Origin: Symbiodinium natans | Lineage: Eukaryota; Sar; Dinophyceae; Suessiales; Symbiodiniaceae | DNA length: 22,500 bases | Direction of reading: 5' to 3' | Assembly: GCA_905221605.1 (NCBI GenBank) | Contig: CAJNDS010002246.1 | Span: 617,501 to 640,000, forward strand | Shown here: piece after piece, positions 14,527 to 21,761 of the stretch | Layout: every line of letters starts with the position of its first letter | Position numbering within the stretch: the first letter of the stretch is position 1 | The notes under the pieces: model-generated | What the model was told of the DNA's origin: nothing | The model's database searches: none | The model's input: the letters and a program-made list of their open reading frames with translations, nothing else | Position numbers and translations under genes: made by a program

Positions 14527-14818
14527 AAGGGTTTAGGGTTTAAGGTTTAGGGTTATAGGGATATAGGGTTTAGGGTTATAGGGTTTAGGGTTTAGGGTTT
14601 AGGGTTTAGGGTTTAGGGTTTAGGGTTTAGGGTTTAGGTTTTAGGGTTTAGGGTTTAGGGTTTAGGGTTTAGGGTTTAGGGTTTAGGGTTTAGGTTAGGG
14701 TTTAGGGTTTAGGGTTTAGGGTTTAGGGTTTAGGGTTTAGGGTTTAGGGTTTAGGGTTTAGGGTTTAGGGTTTAGGGTTTAGGGTTTAGGGTTTAGGGTT
14801 TAGGGTTTAGGGTTTAGG
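14527..14818 (+). repeat. TTTAGGG array, about 41 units
   Basis: The longest perfect telomere-type array in the window; irregular at the left (TTATAGGG), very regular at the right. Confidence 0.98.
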
Positions 14819-14819
14819 C

Positions 14820-14890
14820 CTTGAGCAGCCGGCCGCTTCGACACAGGCTCCGAAGCACTCGGCGCCAGGGGCCCGCCCTGCGAGGCAAGC
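14820..14890 (-). CDS. Candidate exon, unknown protein
   Basis: Minus-strand acceptor GCACCTTCCCTTTTGCAG| is one of the best in the window. The GC donor is CTCAAG|GCCTAAACCC. All three frames across the 71 nt are open. The one in phase with 15419-15485 reads LPRRAGPWRRVLRSLCRSGR, then LLK. LASQGGPLAPSASEPVSKRP is more typical of a disordered linker. The exon is well supported; its frame is not. Confidence 0.45.
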
Positions 14891-14906
14891 CTGCAAAAGG
14901 GAAGGT

Positions 14907-15066
14907 GCCCTAAACCCTAAACCCTAAACCCTAAACCCTAAACCCGCAACCCTAAACCCAAAACCCAAAACCCTAAACCCTGAACCCTGAACCCTGAACC
15001 CTAAACCCTAAACCCTAAACCCCAAACCCTAAACCCTAAACCCTAACCCCTAAACCCTAACCCCCC
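14907..15066 (-). repeat. CCCTAAA array with variants
   Basis: About 22 units, including CCCTGAA and CCCAAAA. Confidence 0.96.
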
Positions 15067-15339
15067 AGCAGCTTAAGGTTTCGGGAAGTCCCACTCCAAA
15101 CCCTAAACTCTAAGCCTATAATGAGCCCGTCAGGGGTACCTATAACAACACCTTCTGAAAAACGCCATTCTGAGTCTCTAAGCCCAAACTTCAAACCCTC
15201 AAGAGCGACGTGCCCTAATAAACACATCAAGCCCCAAAGCTGACCTAAACCCCACAAGCTCGAGAGACTTTCAATCCCCTTACACCCCCCCTCAAACCTT
15301 TAGCCCCTAAACGCACTACACCCCGTCTACCCCCTAATC
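15067..15339. other. Unassigned C-rich sequence
   Basis: Mixed degenerate CCCTAAA-like DNA. The minus frame open at 15057-15257 is not convincing. Confidence 0.4.
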
Positions 15340-15407
15340 CCCAAACCCTGAACCCTGAACCCTGAACCCTAAACCCTAAACCCTAAACCCTAAACCCTAA
15401 ACCCCAA
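15340..15407 (-). repeat. CCCTAAA block
   Basis: About ten units, CCCTGAA at the left. Confidence 0.95.
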
Positions 15408-15418
15408 AAGGGAACTAC

Positions 15419-15485
15419 AGAGGCCAAGAAGCTCTGCGAGCTTGAGCCGGAGACGCTGCCACTGCTTGGAGCCCATGACGTGCTC
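15419..15485 (-). CDS. Candidate exon, unknown protein
   Basis: Minus-strand acceptor CTTCCGTCCCGCCCAAAG| and donor GGCCTCT|GTAGTTCCC enclose 67 nt: EHVMGSKQWQRLRLKLAELL, then GL and one base. It joins 16054-16120 on a codon boundary if that exon uses a GC donor. The opposite strand is also open (EAKKLCELEPETLPLLGAHD), with weaker splice sites. Probably helical, basic; family unknown. Confidence 0.45.
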
Positions 15486-15522
15486 CTTTGGGCGGGACGG
15501 AAGGCCTAGGGGCTCGTATCAG

Positions 15523-15652
15523 GGGTTTAGGGTTTAGGGTTTAGGGTTTAGGGTTTAGGGTTTAGGGTTTAGGGTTTAGGGTTTAGGGTTTAGGGTTTAG
15601 GGTTTAGGGTTTACGGTTTAGGGTTTAGGGTTTAGGGTTAGGGGTTTCGGGC
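15523..15652 (+). repeat. TTTAGGG array
   Basis: About 18 units with one TTTACGG. Confidence 0.97.
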
Positions 15653-15931
15653 TTTGGGAGGATGTTGGGCTTTTGGGTGCTTAAGGGTTTGCACGGTGAA
15701 GTGTTTAGGCTATGCCTTCTGGGATTTCGTCAATTTGAGAGTTTTTTCGGTTCTTTATTTGTTTGTACTTGGATGTTCATGGTACTTATCAACCAGTTAT
15801 AACTAACTGTACTTATAGCCCTTTTATAAGCCCCTTAAGTGCCCTAATATGGTCATAAGGACAGTTACTAGGGGCTGTTCGGGGCTTATACCCCAAAACC
15901 CTCAACCCTGGCTCTACGTCATGACACCCTA
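15653..15931. other. Unassigned sequence, hairpin-rich
   Basis: Contains small inverted motifs (AGTTATAACT, CCCTTTTATAAG) reminiscent of the hairpin at 10.82 kb. Perhaps a degraded foldback element; no exon is recognised. Confidence 0.35.
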
Positions 15932-16040
15932 GAGGTTTAGGGTTTAGGGTTTAGGGTTTAGGGTTTAGGGTTTAGGGTTTAGGGTTTAGGGTTTAGGGTT
16001 TAGGGTTTAGGGTTTAGGGTTTAGGGTTTAGGGTTTAGGA
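15932..16040 (+). repeat. TTTAGGG array, about 15 units
   Basis: Perfect units. Confidence 0.98.
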
Positions 16041-16053
16041 TGCAGCAAGACGC

Positions 16054-16120
16054 CTTCTCGTCATCAGGCTCCGGCAACTTCTCCACCTTGAAGCGGAGAT
16101 GTTGCAGCAGGGGCACCAGC
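16054..16120 (-). CDS. Candidate exon, unknown protein
   Basis: Minus-strand acceptor TTCTGACCGCCAAG|; GC donor GAGAAG|GCGTCTTG. The 67 nt read, after one base, LVPLLQHLRFKVEKLPEPDD, then EK. Joined to 15419-15485 it continues DEKEHVMGSKQWQRLRLKLA. The plus strand is a real competitor: acceptor GGTTTAG|GATGCAG, DAARRLLVIRLRQLLHLEAE, donor |GTCAGAAA. Confidence 0.4.
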
Positions 16121-16164
16121 CTTGGCGGTCAGAAAACCCTACTTCGAGCTTCCCTTAATCCGAC

Positions 16165-16215
16165 TAGGGTTTAAGGTTTAGGGTTTAGAGTTTACGGGTT
16201 CGGGGTTTTGGGGTT
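16165..16215 (+). repeat. Degenerate TTTAGGG block
   Basis: About seven units, TTTCGGG/TTTGGGG at the right. Confidence 0.85.
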
Positions 16216-16242
16216 TGGGGATTTTGGGGAAGAGGAAGCCTA

Positions 16243-16370
16243 CCCTAAACCCTAAACCCTAACCCCTAACCCCTAAACCCTAAACTTAAACCCTAAACCC
16301 TAAACCCTAAACCCGAAACCGAAACCCTAACCCTCAACCCTAAACCCCAAACCCTAAACTCTAAACCCTT
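16243..16370 (-). repeat. CCCTAAA block with variants
   Basis: About 17 units, including CCCCTAA and CCCGAAA. Confidence 0.93.
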
Positions 16371-16374
16371 TGAC

Positions 16375-16421
16375 CTTCAAAGCAACTGCGGCTGCGGCGC
16401 CGGGCGTCCCAAGTACTGACG
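16375..16421 (-). CDS. Candidate exon, frame uncertain
   Basis: Minus-strand acceptor TTCTGCTCTGCCTGGACAG| and donor TTTGAAG|GTCAAAGGG are both strong. The 47 nt can read VSTWDARRRSRSCFE or SVLGTPGAAAAVALK. The plus strand of this island (ACTGCGGCTGCGGCGCCGGG onward, TAAAAPGVPSTDAVQAEQNQ) is also very protein-like and has a GTTTAG donor at 16479, so strand is undecided. Confidence 0.35.
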
Positions 16422-16474
16422 CTGTCCAGGCAGAGCAGAATCAGGCGCCGAACCCTGCGCTGGAGGCCTTCCCG

Positions 16475-16868
16475 GTTTAGTTTAGGGGTTCAGGGGGGTT
16501 TAGGGGTTTAGGGGTTTAGATGGGTTTAGGGGTTTAGGGGCTTAGGGGTTTAGGGGTTTAGGGGTTTAGGGGTTTAGGGGTTTAGGGGATTAGGGGCTTA
16601 GGGGTTTAGGGGTTTAGGGGTTTAGGGGCTTAGGGGTTTAGGGGTTTAGGGGTTTAGGGGCTTAGGGGTCTAGGGGCTTAGGGGTTTAGGGGTTTAGGGG
16701 ACTAGGGGCTTAGGGGTTTAGGGGTTTAGGGGCTTAGGGGTTTAGGGGTTTAGGGGTTTAGGGGTTTAGGGGCTTAGGGGTTTAGGGGTTTAGGGCTTTA
16801 GGGGTTTAGGGGTTTAGGGGTTTAGGGCTTTAGGGGCTTAGGTGTTTAGGGGTTTAGGGGTTTAGGGT
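16475..16868 (+). repeat. TTTAGGGG octamer array, about 48 units
   Basis: An 8-bp telomere-variant array with CTTAGGGG recurring roughly every third to fifth unit, plus single GATTAGGGG and CTAGGGG units. It is followed directly by CCCTAAA units (16868-16905), making an inverted junction. Confidence 0.97.
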
Positions 16869-16905
16869 TCAACCCTAAACCCTAAACCCTCAACCCTAAA
16901 CCCTA

Positions 16906-17110
16906 CTGAAGGATTTTTGTTGGGCACTGAGGGCTTCTATGGTACGATGGGTGTTTATTTAATTGTTGTTACGGGTGCCAAAGGTGTTTCTGTAGGGCAT
17001 TTACATTCTAGGATGGCCCTTAACTCTCTCTGAAACACATTCCTGCAGATGATCCTCTTGCACCCAATAAGGGAAAGTAACAAATATCCAAGGGCCTATC
17101 CAGACTTGTT
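16906..17110. other. Unassigned sequence
   Basis: About 200 bp of mixed DNA. No exon, RNA or repeat is recognised. Confidence 0.4.
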
Positions 17111-17700
17111 TACCCTACTTGGAGTTTAGGGTGCTTTGGGCTCCGTTGAGTGCTTAGGGTGTTCAGGGTACTCGCAGTTCTTGGGATTAGGGTGCGTGGG
17201 GTTTGTTTAGGCGTTTGGGTGTTTTTTAAGGGGCAATGAGGGTGTCTATGGTTTTTGCCGGTGATTGAGGTACTGGCGTTTTGCGGGTCCTGTTTAGGTT
17301 TTTGGGGTGCTTGGGGTGCTTCTGGCGTTTGGGCGTTCAGGGTGCCGGGCTTGAGGTTTGGGGTTCGGGACTTAAGGTGTTAGGGGTGTTAGGGGTGCTA
17401 GCGGTGCTTAGAGGAACTGTTGTTTAGGCCTTAGGTTATTAGGGCGCTTCTGCTTCTCAAGGGTGTTTTGGGGTGCTTGGGGTTGGTGCTTTTGGAGTTT
17501 TAGGGTTTGGGGTTCAGGGCTTAGGGTTTAGGGTGTCTTTTGGTGCTTGGGGCTCTTGGGCTTTGAGGGTGCTTTAGGGGTGAAGGTTCGGGATGTATTC
17601 CTTAGGGCCTATTTGTGTTTGGGTTAGGGTGTTTCGCCGTTTTGGATGCACTGGGGGCTTCGGGGGTTGAAGGTGTTTGGGGCGCTTAGAGTGCTTAGGC
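17111..17700 (+). repeat. Highly degenerate G-rich telomere-like field
   Basis: Irregular GGGGTGCTTAGGG/GGTTTGGGG motifs with no fixed period. It reads as an old decayed array. No exon is recognised. Confidence 0.6.
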
Positions 17701-17758
17701 GGGCTTACGTCGTCCGGGCTTTAGGTTTCGGGTGTTTGGGTGTGGAGTTAAGGGTCTA

Positions 17759-17797
17759 GGGTCTCGGGGCGTCGTCGCCGTCCAGCAACTTGAAATA
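17759..17797 (-). CDS. Possible exon tail after a 35-nt gap
   Basis: After ...CAATTTGTAG| the minus strand reads YFKLLDGDDAPRP and then TAG, in the same phase as the end of exon 17833-18179. Either a very short intron (17798-17832) or a frame-disrupting insertion separates them. Confidence 0.3.
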
Positions 17798-17832
17798 CTA
17801 CAAATTGCCGTACGGGGACGACGCCCGTAGAC

Positions 17833-18179
17833 CTTAATCCCTAAATGCTCCATCGCTTGGTCTGTGCGGCTGACGCTGAGCAAGATATCTCCCAACCGAA
17901 GCCCGGAGCCCCGAAAATGGATCGCCGCGACGTGCAAGCGATCGAGCTCGGCGGCTTCTTCGCTGAGCGGCGGCGGGTTGGCCTTGGGAGGCGGGGCCGA
18001 GGAGGCACCAGATGAGCCAGCCGGTCGGACCGGCGGTCCCTTGTTCGGCGCAGCCGCCGGTGCCATGCTGTGGTCGGCGTCGATCTGGCGCCGCAACGTC
18101 TCAAGCCGGTCGGGCGGCGTGGGCTTGGCGAGCGGCGCCGGCCGGGGGAGAGTGACGAACGCCCGACAAGCGGATTCGG
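17833..18179 (-). CDS. Longest candidate exon, unknown protein
   Basis: 347 nt on the minus strand between acceptor GGCGATTGCAG| and donor GGGATTAAG|GTCTACGG. It encodes about 115 residues. First a Pro/Ala-rich, probably disordered part (LPRPAPLAKPTPPDRLETLR; later APNKGPPVRPAGSSGASSAP). Then an ordered segment: SEEAAELDRLHVAAIHFRGS, GLRLGDILLSVSRTDQAMEH, LGIK. Base composition is strongly GC and third-position biased, unlike the flanks, and degenerate telomere-type DNA lies on both sides. The frame is open beyond the acceptor without an ATG, so it is an internal exon. I do not recognise the family. Confidence 0.55.
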
Positions 18180-18204
18180 CTGCAATCGCCAACTCCGCCG
18201 CACT

Positions 18205-18400
18205 GGCAACTCTAAACCCTAAGGCCTTTAACCCGCAAGCTGCCCTAAGCCCTAAAGCCTAAACGCTCAACTGCCCTAAACCCTGAAGCCGTGAGCCCTC
18301 TAATTACCCTAAACCCTAAAACCCTAATCATAATCTGCCCTAAACCCTAAGCCCTAAACCTAAAACCCTGGACCCTGCTCTGGCCTGGACCCTGAACCCT
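18205..18400 (-). repeat. Degenerate CCCTAAA field
   Basis: Scattered CCCTAAA, CCCTAAG and GCCCTAA units. Confidence 0.8.
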
Positions 18401-18467
18401 ACACCCCAAACAGCCTCGATCACTGCGGCTCGGGAGAGCCTGAAGGCTGATGGCTCAAGGCTTGTGG

Positions 18468-18565
18468 GTTTAGGCTTTAGGGTTTAGGTTTTAGGGTTTA
18501 GGGTTGCTCAAGGCTTGGGGTTTAGGGCTAGGGTTTAGGGATTAGGGTTTAGGGTTTAGGGTCTG
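18468..18565 (+). repeat. Degenerate TTTAGGG block
   Basis: About ten units, irregular. Confidence 0.85.
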
Positions 18566-18606
18566 TAGGGTGAGGATGCAGAAGAGGCTCGAAAGCTTCG
18601 TCAGGC

Positions 18607-18647
18607 GAAGAGCAGCTCTGGCCCGATTGTGGAGGGCCATTTAACAT
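18607..18647 (-). CDS. Possible exon (weak)
   Basis: Minus-strand AAG|AT continues the phase of exon 18853-18899 and reads VKWPSTIGPELLF to a GC (|GCCTGACG) or GA donor. The acceptor has no polypyrimidine tract. The plus strand is protein-like too (EDAEEARKLRQAKSSSGPIV, donor AAG|GTGGCAAAG). Confidence 0.25.
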
Positions 18648-18706
18648 CTTCCTCCCACTCCGCGCCGTGCAAGGTGGCAAAGCCACCCTAACCCATTCCT
18701 TTTGGC

Positions 18707-18815
18707 CTAAACCCTAAACCCTAAACCCTGAACCCTGAACCCTAAACTCTAAACCCTAAACCCTAAACCCTAAACCCCAAACCCTAAACCCCAAACCCTA
18801 AACCCTAAACCCTAA
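18707..18815 (-). repeat. CCCTAAA array
   Basis: About 15 units with CCCTGAA and CCCCAAA. Confidence 0.96.
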
Positions 18816-18852
18816 GTCAATTGCCTACTTCCACAAAAACTTCTTCCGTTAC

Positions 18853-18899
18853 CGATGGCACAGCAGGCCAGGTCCAGAAGGTGCCAGGGTCCATCAGAG
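18853..18899 (-). CDS. Candidate exon, unknown protein
   Basis: Minus-strand acceptor CAAGCACCCAAG| and donor GCCATCG|GTAACG enclose 47 nt: one base, SDGPWHLLDLACCAI, one base. It restores an Arg codon with the two bases ending 19044-19151. The intron between them (18900-19043) is 144 nt. Confidence 0.5.
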
Positions 18900-19043
18900 C
18901 TTGGGTGCTTGGGTTTAGGGCATATAAAAAGGGTGCCGTTTTGTTTTAAAGGGGCTACTCTGGGTCCTAGTTCCATATAAGGGGCCAGTATACTGATCCC
19001 GAAGAGAACGCGCTCCGGCACCGGGCCTATCGTGGGGTGCTAC

Positions 19044-19151
19044 CGTCCTCCGAGCTGTGGGAGGCGGGCGAACGACCTGGGTCGGCTTGCGCCATCGAGG
19101 TCGAGGGGCTTAAGCGCGGCCCCCAGCCGGCAGTAGGGGTGCGGCATAGGC
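19044..19151 (-). CDS. Candidate exon, unknown protein
   Basis: 108 nt on the minus strand between acceptor CCTAAACTCAAG| and donor GGAGGACG|GTAGCACC: one base, PMPHPYCRLGAALKPLDLDG, then ASRPRSFARLPQLGG, two bases. Phase fits 19477-19522 before it and 18853-18899 after it. The antisense frame (TDPEENALRHRAYRGVLPSS) is also open and protein-like but lacks matching partners. GC-rich with G/C-ending codons; no family recognised. Confidence 0.5.
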
Positions 19152-19152
19152 C

Positions 19153-19195
19153 TTGAGTTTAGGGTTTAGGGTTTAGGGTTGAGGCTTTAGGGTTG
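19153..19195 (+). repeat. Degenerate TTTAGGG block
   Basis: About six units with TTGAGG variants; its minus strand leads into the acceptor at 19152. Confidence 0.88.
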
Positions 19196-19226
19196 AGAAC
19201 TACGGCTTGAGGGAGGATCTGGGAAC

Positions 19227-19311
19227 TCCAAATAGGGGAACCTTAGGAAGACAGGAACGTAGGTCTTCTTGCTGCGATCTATCGGCTTTTCTTCCTAGGT
19301 TCCCCGGTACC
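19227..19311. repeat. Short inverted-repeat element
   Basis: AGGGGAACCTTAGGAAGA at about 19236-19253 is mirrored by TCTTCCTAGGTTCCCC (19290-19305). An inner GGAAGAC/GTCTTCT pair is also present. A small foldback element is likely. Confidence 0.6.
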
Positions 19312-19363
19312 CTTTTCTTACTATTCAGCTTTGATGAGGAGAAATTTCGGGAACCCTTGGTTT

Positions 19364-19460
19364 TAGGGTTTAGGGTTTAGGGTCTAGGGTTTACGGTTTA
19401 GGGTTTAGGGTTTAGGGTTTAGGGCTACACGGTTTGGGGTATAGGGTTCAGGGTTTGATT
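19364..19460 (+). repeat. TTTAGGG block
   Basis: About 12 units with TCTAGGG and TTTACGG variants. Confidence 0.93.
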
Positions 19461-19476
19461 TTTTGTCGCCCTAAAC

Positions 19477-19522
19477 CTTAAGACCCGAAGTCTGGGCCGC
19501 AGCGCCTCCCCACAGGCCACCA
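19477..19522 (-). CDS. Candidate exon with telomere-unit donor
   Basis: Minus-strand acceptor TGGAATCGCCCCAAG| and donor TTAAG|GTTTAGGGC enclose 46 nt: two bases, VACGEALRPRLRVL, two bases. Phase fits 20648-20707 upstream (G+TG) and 19044-19151 downstream (AG+G). Confidence 0.45.
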
Positions 19523-19574
19523 CTTGGGGCGATTCCAATGCAGCCGAGGCGTGCCGGAGGACGTACCTTTTGGT

Positions 19575-19650
19575 GTTTAAGGTTTCGGGTTTAGGGTTTA
19601 GGGTTTAGGGTTTAGGGTTTAGGGTTTAGGGTTTAGGGTTTAGGGTATAA
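19575..19650 (+). repeat. TTTAGGG block
   Basis: About ten units, mostly perfect. Confidence 0.96.
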
Positions 19651-19799
19651 GGTCTGGGGTTTCGCTTAACTTCACGAATCAGGGAGCTTTTGCTTGCGAC
19701 TTCCTGAGAACTGAGTCTACGGGGATGTGTCGCGGGTGGCTGCGGGCTTCTTCTGTGACGTCCTGGGAGGCCTCTCGTTTCTGGAATTTTTCCAAAAGC

Positions 19800-20000
19800 T
19801 TCTTGGAGCGTGTTTTGGGCTTCTCCCAGACCATTTCTGAGCTTCTTTGGAGCCTGTTTGAGCTTTCCCCAGACCATTTCTGAGCCTTTTTGGGTCCTCT
19901 CAAACCATTTCTGAGCCTTTTTGGGCTTCTCCCAGACCATTTCTGAGCTTTGTTGGGTTCCTCCCAGACCATTTCTGAGTTTGTTTGGGTTCTTTTCACA
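19800..20000. repeat. 31-32-bp minisatellite
   Basis: ACCATTTCTGAG recurs at 19830, 19873, 19904, 19936 and 19968 (spacing 43, 31, 32, 32), with TTTGGGYTYCTCCCAG between. Minus-strand frames 19626-20138 and 19679-20128 are open through it, giving the same motif in rotating frames (SEMVWE, QKW, RNGL). That is a satellite property, not coding evidence. Confidence 0.92.
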
Positions 20001-20065
20001 AAAGCTTCTGGTAGCCTCCAGAAACCATGAAACCTTCGCGCGAGACCCTGGACGCTTCCGGGGGG

Positions 20066-20122
20066 GCTTCGAAAGCTTCGCTTCAGGAACTTTGGCGTCC
20101 TCCACAAGCTTCGAAAGCTTCG
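20066..20122 (+). repeat. Two copies of GCTTCGAAAGCTTCG
   Basis: Positions 20066-20080 and 20108-20122, each containing a TTCGAAAGCTTCG palindrome core. A related CTCGAAAGCTTCG lies near 18590. Confidence 0.8.
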
Positions 20123-20129
20123 CCTCAAA

Positions 20130-20620
20130 CCTTTTCACAGTCTAGTCTTAGTCAAGGGAGAGTCGTATCGGGACGCTGGCCCGGTCGAGGGGCAGCGCTA
20201 CCCCTTCGGTAACTCAAATTGTTTTGTGCCGATGGTTTCCGTGCTGGCAAACGAGGATCGCAGACCCAAATGCCCTCACATAAGCACGTCGGGACGCTGG
20301 CCCGGTCGACGACCAGCGGTACCCCTACGGTAACCCAAACCAATCTGTGAGACACATGCCAGACGCCTTCCGTGATGGCAGATGCGGGATGCCAAACACC
20401 TTCAAGCAAACACGTCCCGATTTTCCTGCTGAAGAGCTACCTCACCCCCCCCCCCCCCCCGACCTTCTACGGTAACCCAAACCAATCTGTGAGACACATG
20501 CCAGACGCCTTACGCGGGATGCCAAACGCCTTCAAACAAGCATGTCCCGATTTTCATGATGAAGGGTTACCCCCGCGACCTTTTCACAGCCTAGTTTTGG
20601 TGTCAAGGGAGGGCAAAACA
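20130..20620 (+). repeat. Three-unit repeat family body, bounded by CTTTTCACAGYCTAG copies
   Basis: CTTTTCACAGTCTAG (20131) opens the tract and CTTTTCACAGCCTAG (20580) closes it. Between are three units. TCGGGACGCTGGCCCGGTCG occurs at 20168 and 20289. CTACGGTAACCCAAACCAAT occurs at 20325 and 20467, followed by GTGAGACACATGCCAGACGC both times. The first unit is the most diverged. A 16-C tract (20445-20460) interrupts the last unit. Plus frames show recurring peptides (GNPNQSVRHMPDA, PPRPFHSLVLV), so the family may derive from a coding or transposon source. Confidence 0.85.
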
Positions 20621-20647
20621 TAGGGGCAGCGCTTGCCAGAACTTCAC

Positions 20648-20707
20648 CTCTTTGCAGCCCTGCCCCCGCGAGGCTCAGATGCATGCGCAGGGGCACAGCC
20701 TGCCCCG
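20648..20707 (-). CDS. Candidate exon with strong splice sites
   Basis: Minus-strand acceptor TTTTGCTTTTTCCAG| (long pyrimidine tract) and donor CAAAGAG|GTGAAG enclose 60 nt: two bases, GQAVPLRMHLSLAGAGLQR, one base. It joins 20783-20879 across a 75-nt intron (20708-20782) and restores an Ala codon. Unknown protein. Confidence 0.55.
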
Positions 20708-20782
20708 CTGGAAAAAGCAAAAGCAGACTTTAGGAACTAAACCCTAAAAGTCAATATGCCGGGTGGCTTGGGGTGGGCTTAC

Positions 20783-20879
20783 CGCCACGCGATGTTACGA
20801 GCGACCCGGGCAGAGGGGCCGGTTGGAAAAATAAGGTGAGGCCCCGGAGCCCAGCGAGCAACCCAGAACGTAACACACC
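20783..20879 (-). CDS. Candidate exon with telomere-unit acceptor
   Basis: Minus-strand acceptor is the telomere unit itself, GGTTTAG|GGTGTG. The donor is GTGGCG|GTAAGCCC, close to consensus. The 97 nt read GVLRSGLLAGLRGLTLFFQP, then APLPGSLVTSRG and one base. The hydrophobic run with Arg before it could be a signal or transit region, but no ATG is seen. The island has no other AG on this strand, so the acceptor is unambiguous. Confidence 0.5.
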
Positions 20880-20911
20880 CTAAACCCTAACCCTAAACCC
20901 TAAACCCTAAG
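20880..20911 (-). repeat. CCCTAAA block
   Basis: Four to five units, one 6-bp. CTA at 20880-20882 is the TAG acceptor of exon 20783-20879. Confidence 0.93.
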
Positions 20912-21024
20912 TACTCCAGTAGGGTGCCAGGTGCACTGTTTGGGCTGCTTTGGCGAGTGGAAGGGGCTGAGAGGTCAGGTCTTATTCAGAGGCAAACACA
21001 AAAAACTCGGTTTGGCAGCCTAAG

Positions 21025-21212
21025 CCCTGAGGTTTAGGATTTAGGGTTGGGGGCTAAACCCTAAGGTTTTGGGGTTTAAGATTTAGGGTTTAGGGTTTCG
21101 GATTTAGGTTTAGGGCGAACCCTAAACCCCGAACCCACAAGAAAGAGAGAGTCAAGGGGTTTGGGGTTTAGGGTTCAGGGTTCAGGGTTTATGGTTTAGG
21201 GTTTCGGGCTTC
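21025..21212. repeat. Mixed-orientation degenerate telomere-type block
   Basis: Alternating TTTAGGG and CCCTAAA units with TTCAGGG near 21170-21190. Confidence 0.8.
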
Positions 21213-21267
21213 CATATCGGGAGGTAGATATCTGGTAGGCATACAAGGCATACGTGCGCAAGGAAGG

Positions 21268-21299
21268 ACCCTAAACCCTGAACCCTAAACCCTAAACGT
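21268..21299 (-). repeat. Short CCCTAAA block
   Basis: About four units. Confidence 0.9.
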
Positions 21300-21369
21300 C
21301 TTGGTTCAGGCAGGTGCCAAACCCCAACCCACCCCCCCACAAGACCAAGACAACAAAACCCAAGTCCCT

Positions 21370-21500
21370 AAATCCTACCAACCCCGAAACCCCAAAATCC
21401 CAACTCGAACCTCTAAATCCTAATTCAGCCTAAATCACCTCCACCCTAAACCGTAAATCCTAAACCCTAAACCTTAAGTCTATAAACCTCTGAGCACAAA
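21370..21500 (-). repeat. Degenerate CCCTAAA field
   Basis: Scattered CCTAAATCC and CCCTAAACC units. Confidence 0.65.
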
Positions 21501-21523
21501 TCCCCAACCCTGAACAGTGACAC

Positions 21524-21549
21524 CGTGGAGGACGGCAAGTGGTCGCAGG
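21524..21549 (-). CDS. Possible micro-exon (weak)
   Basis: Minus-strand acceptor TTAGGGAGTCACAG| and donor ACG|GTGTCACTG enclose CDHLPSST. The plus strand is equally open (DTVEDGKWSQAV). Confidence 0.22.
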
Positions 21550-21734
21550 CTGTGACTCCCTAAACTCCCGCAACTCCCTCAAATCCTAAAACTCCCTCAA
21601 CTCCCTAAACTCCTGCCTCATTCGGGTGTAGGGTGTATAGGTCTTCGGGCGTAAACGGTTAAATGTCACTCAAATCTTTCGAGTTTAGGGTATTGATCTC
21701 CTTCCAACCCTCGAAATTCCTGAACTCCTAAGCC

Positions 21735-21761
21735 CCAAACCCGAAACCCTAAACCCTAAAC
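21735..21761 (-). repeat. Short CCCTAAA block
   Basis: About three units, ending CTAAAC, which is a GTTTAG donor on the minus strand. Confidence 0.85.

Noticed and set aside
18443-18456. Spliced-leader relic (TGGCTCAAG end of the dinoflagellate leader)
   Set aside because: Only the last eight or nine bases match; the conserved CCGTAGCCATTTT part is absent.
18960-19150. Plus-strand exon reading TDPEENALRHRAYRGVLPSS
   Set aside because: Protein-like, but the minus strand of the same island has splice sites on both sides and phase agreement with two neighbours.
19626-20138. 170-residue minus-strand ORF
   Set aside because: It is mostly a translated 31-32-bp minisatellite, with the same motif in different frames, and it ends in telomere-type sequence.
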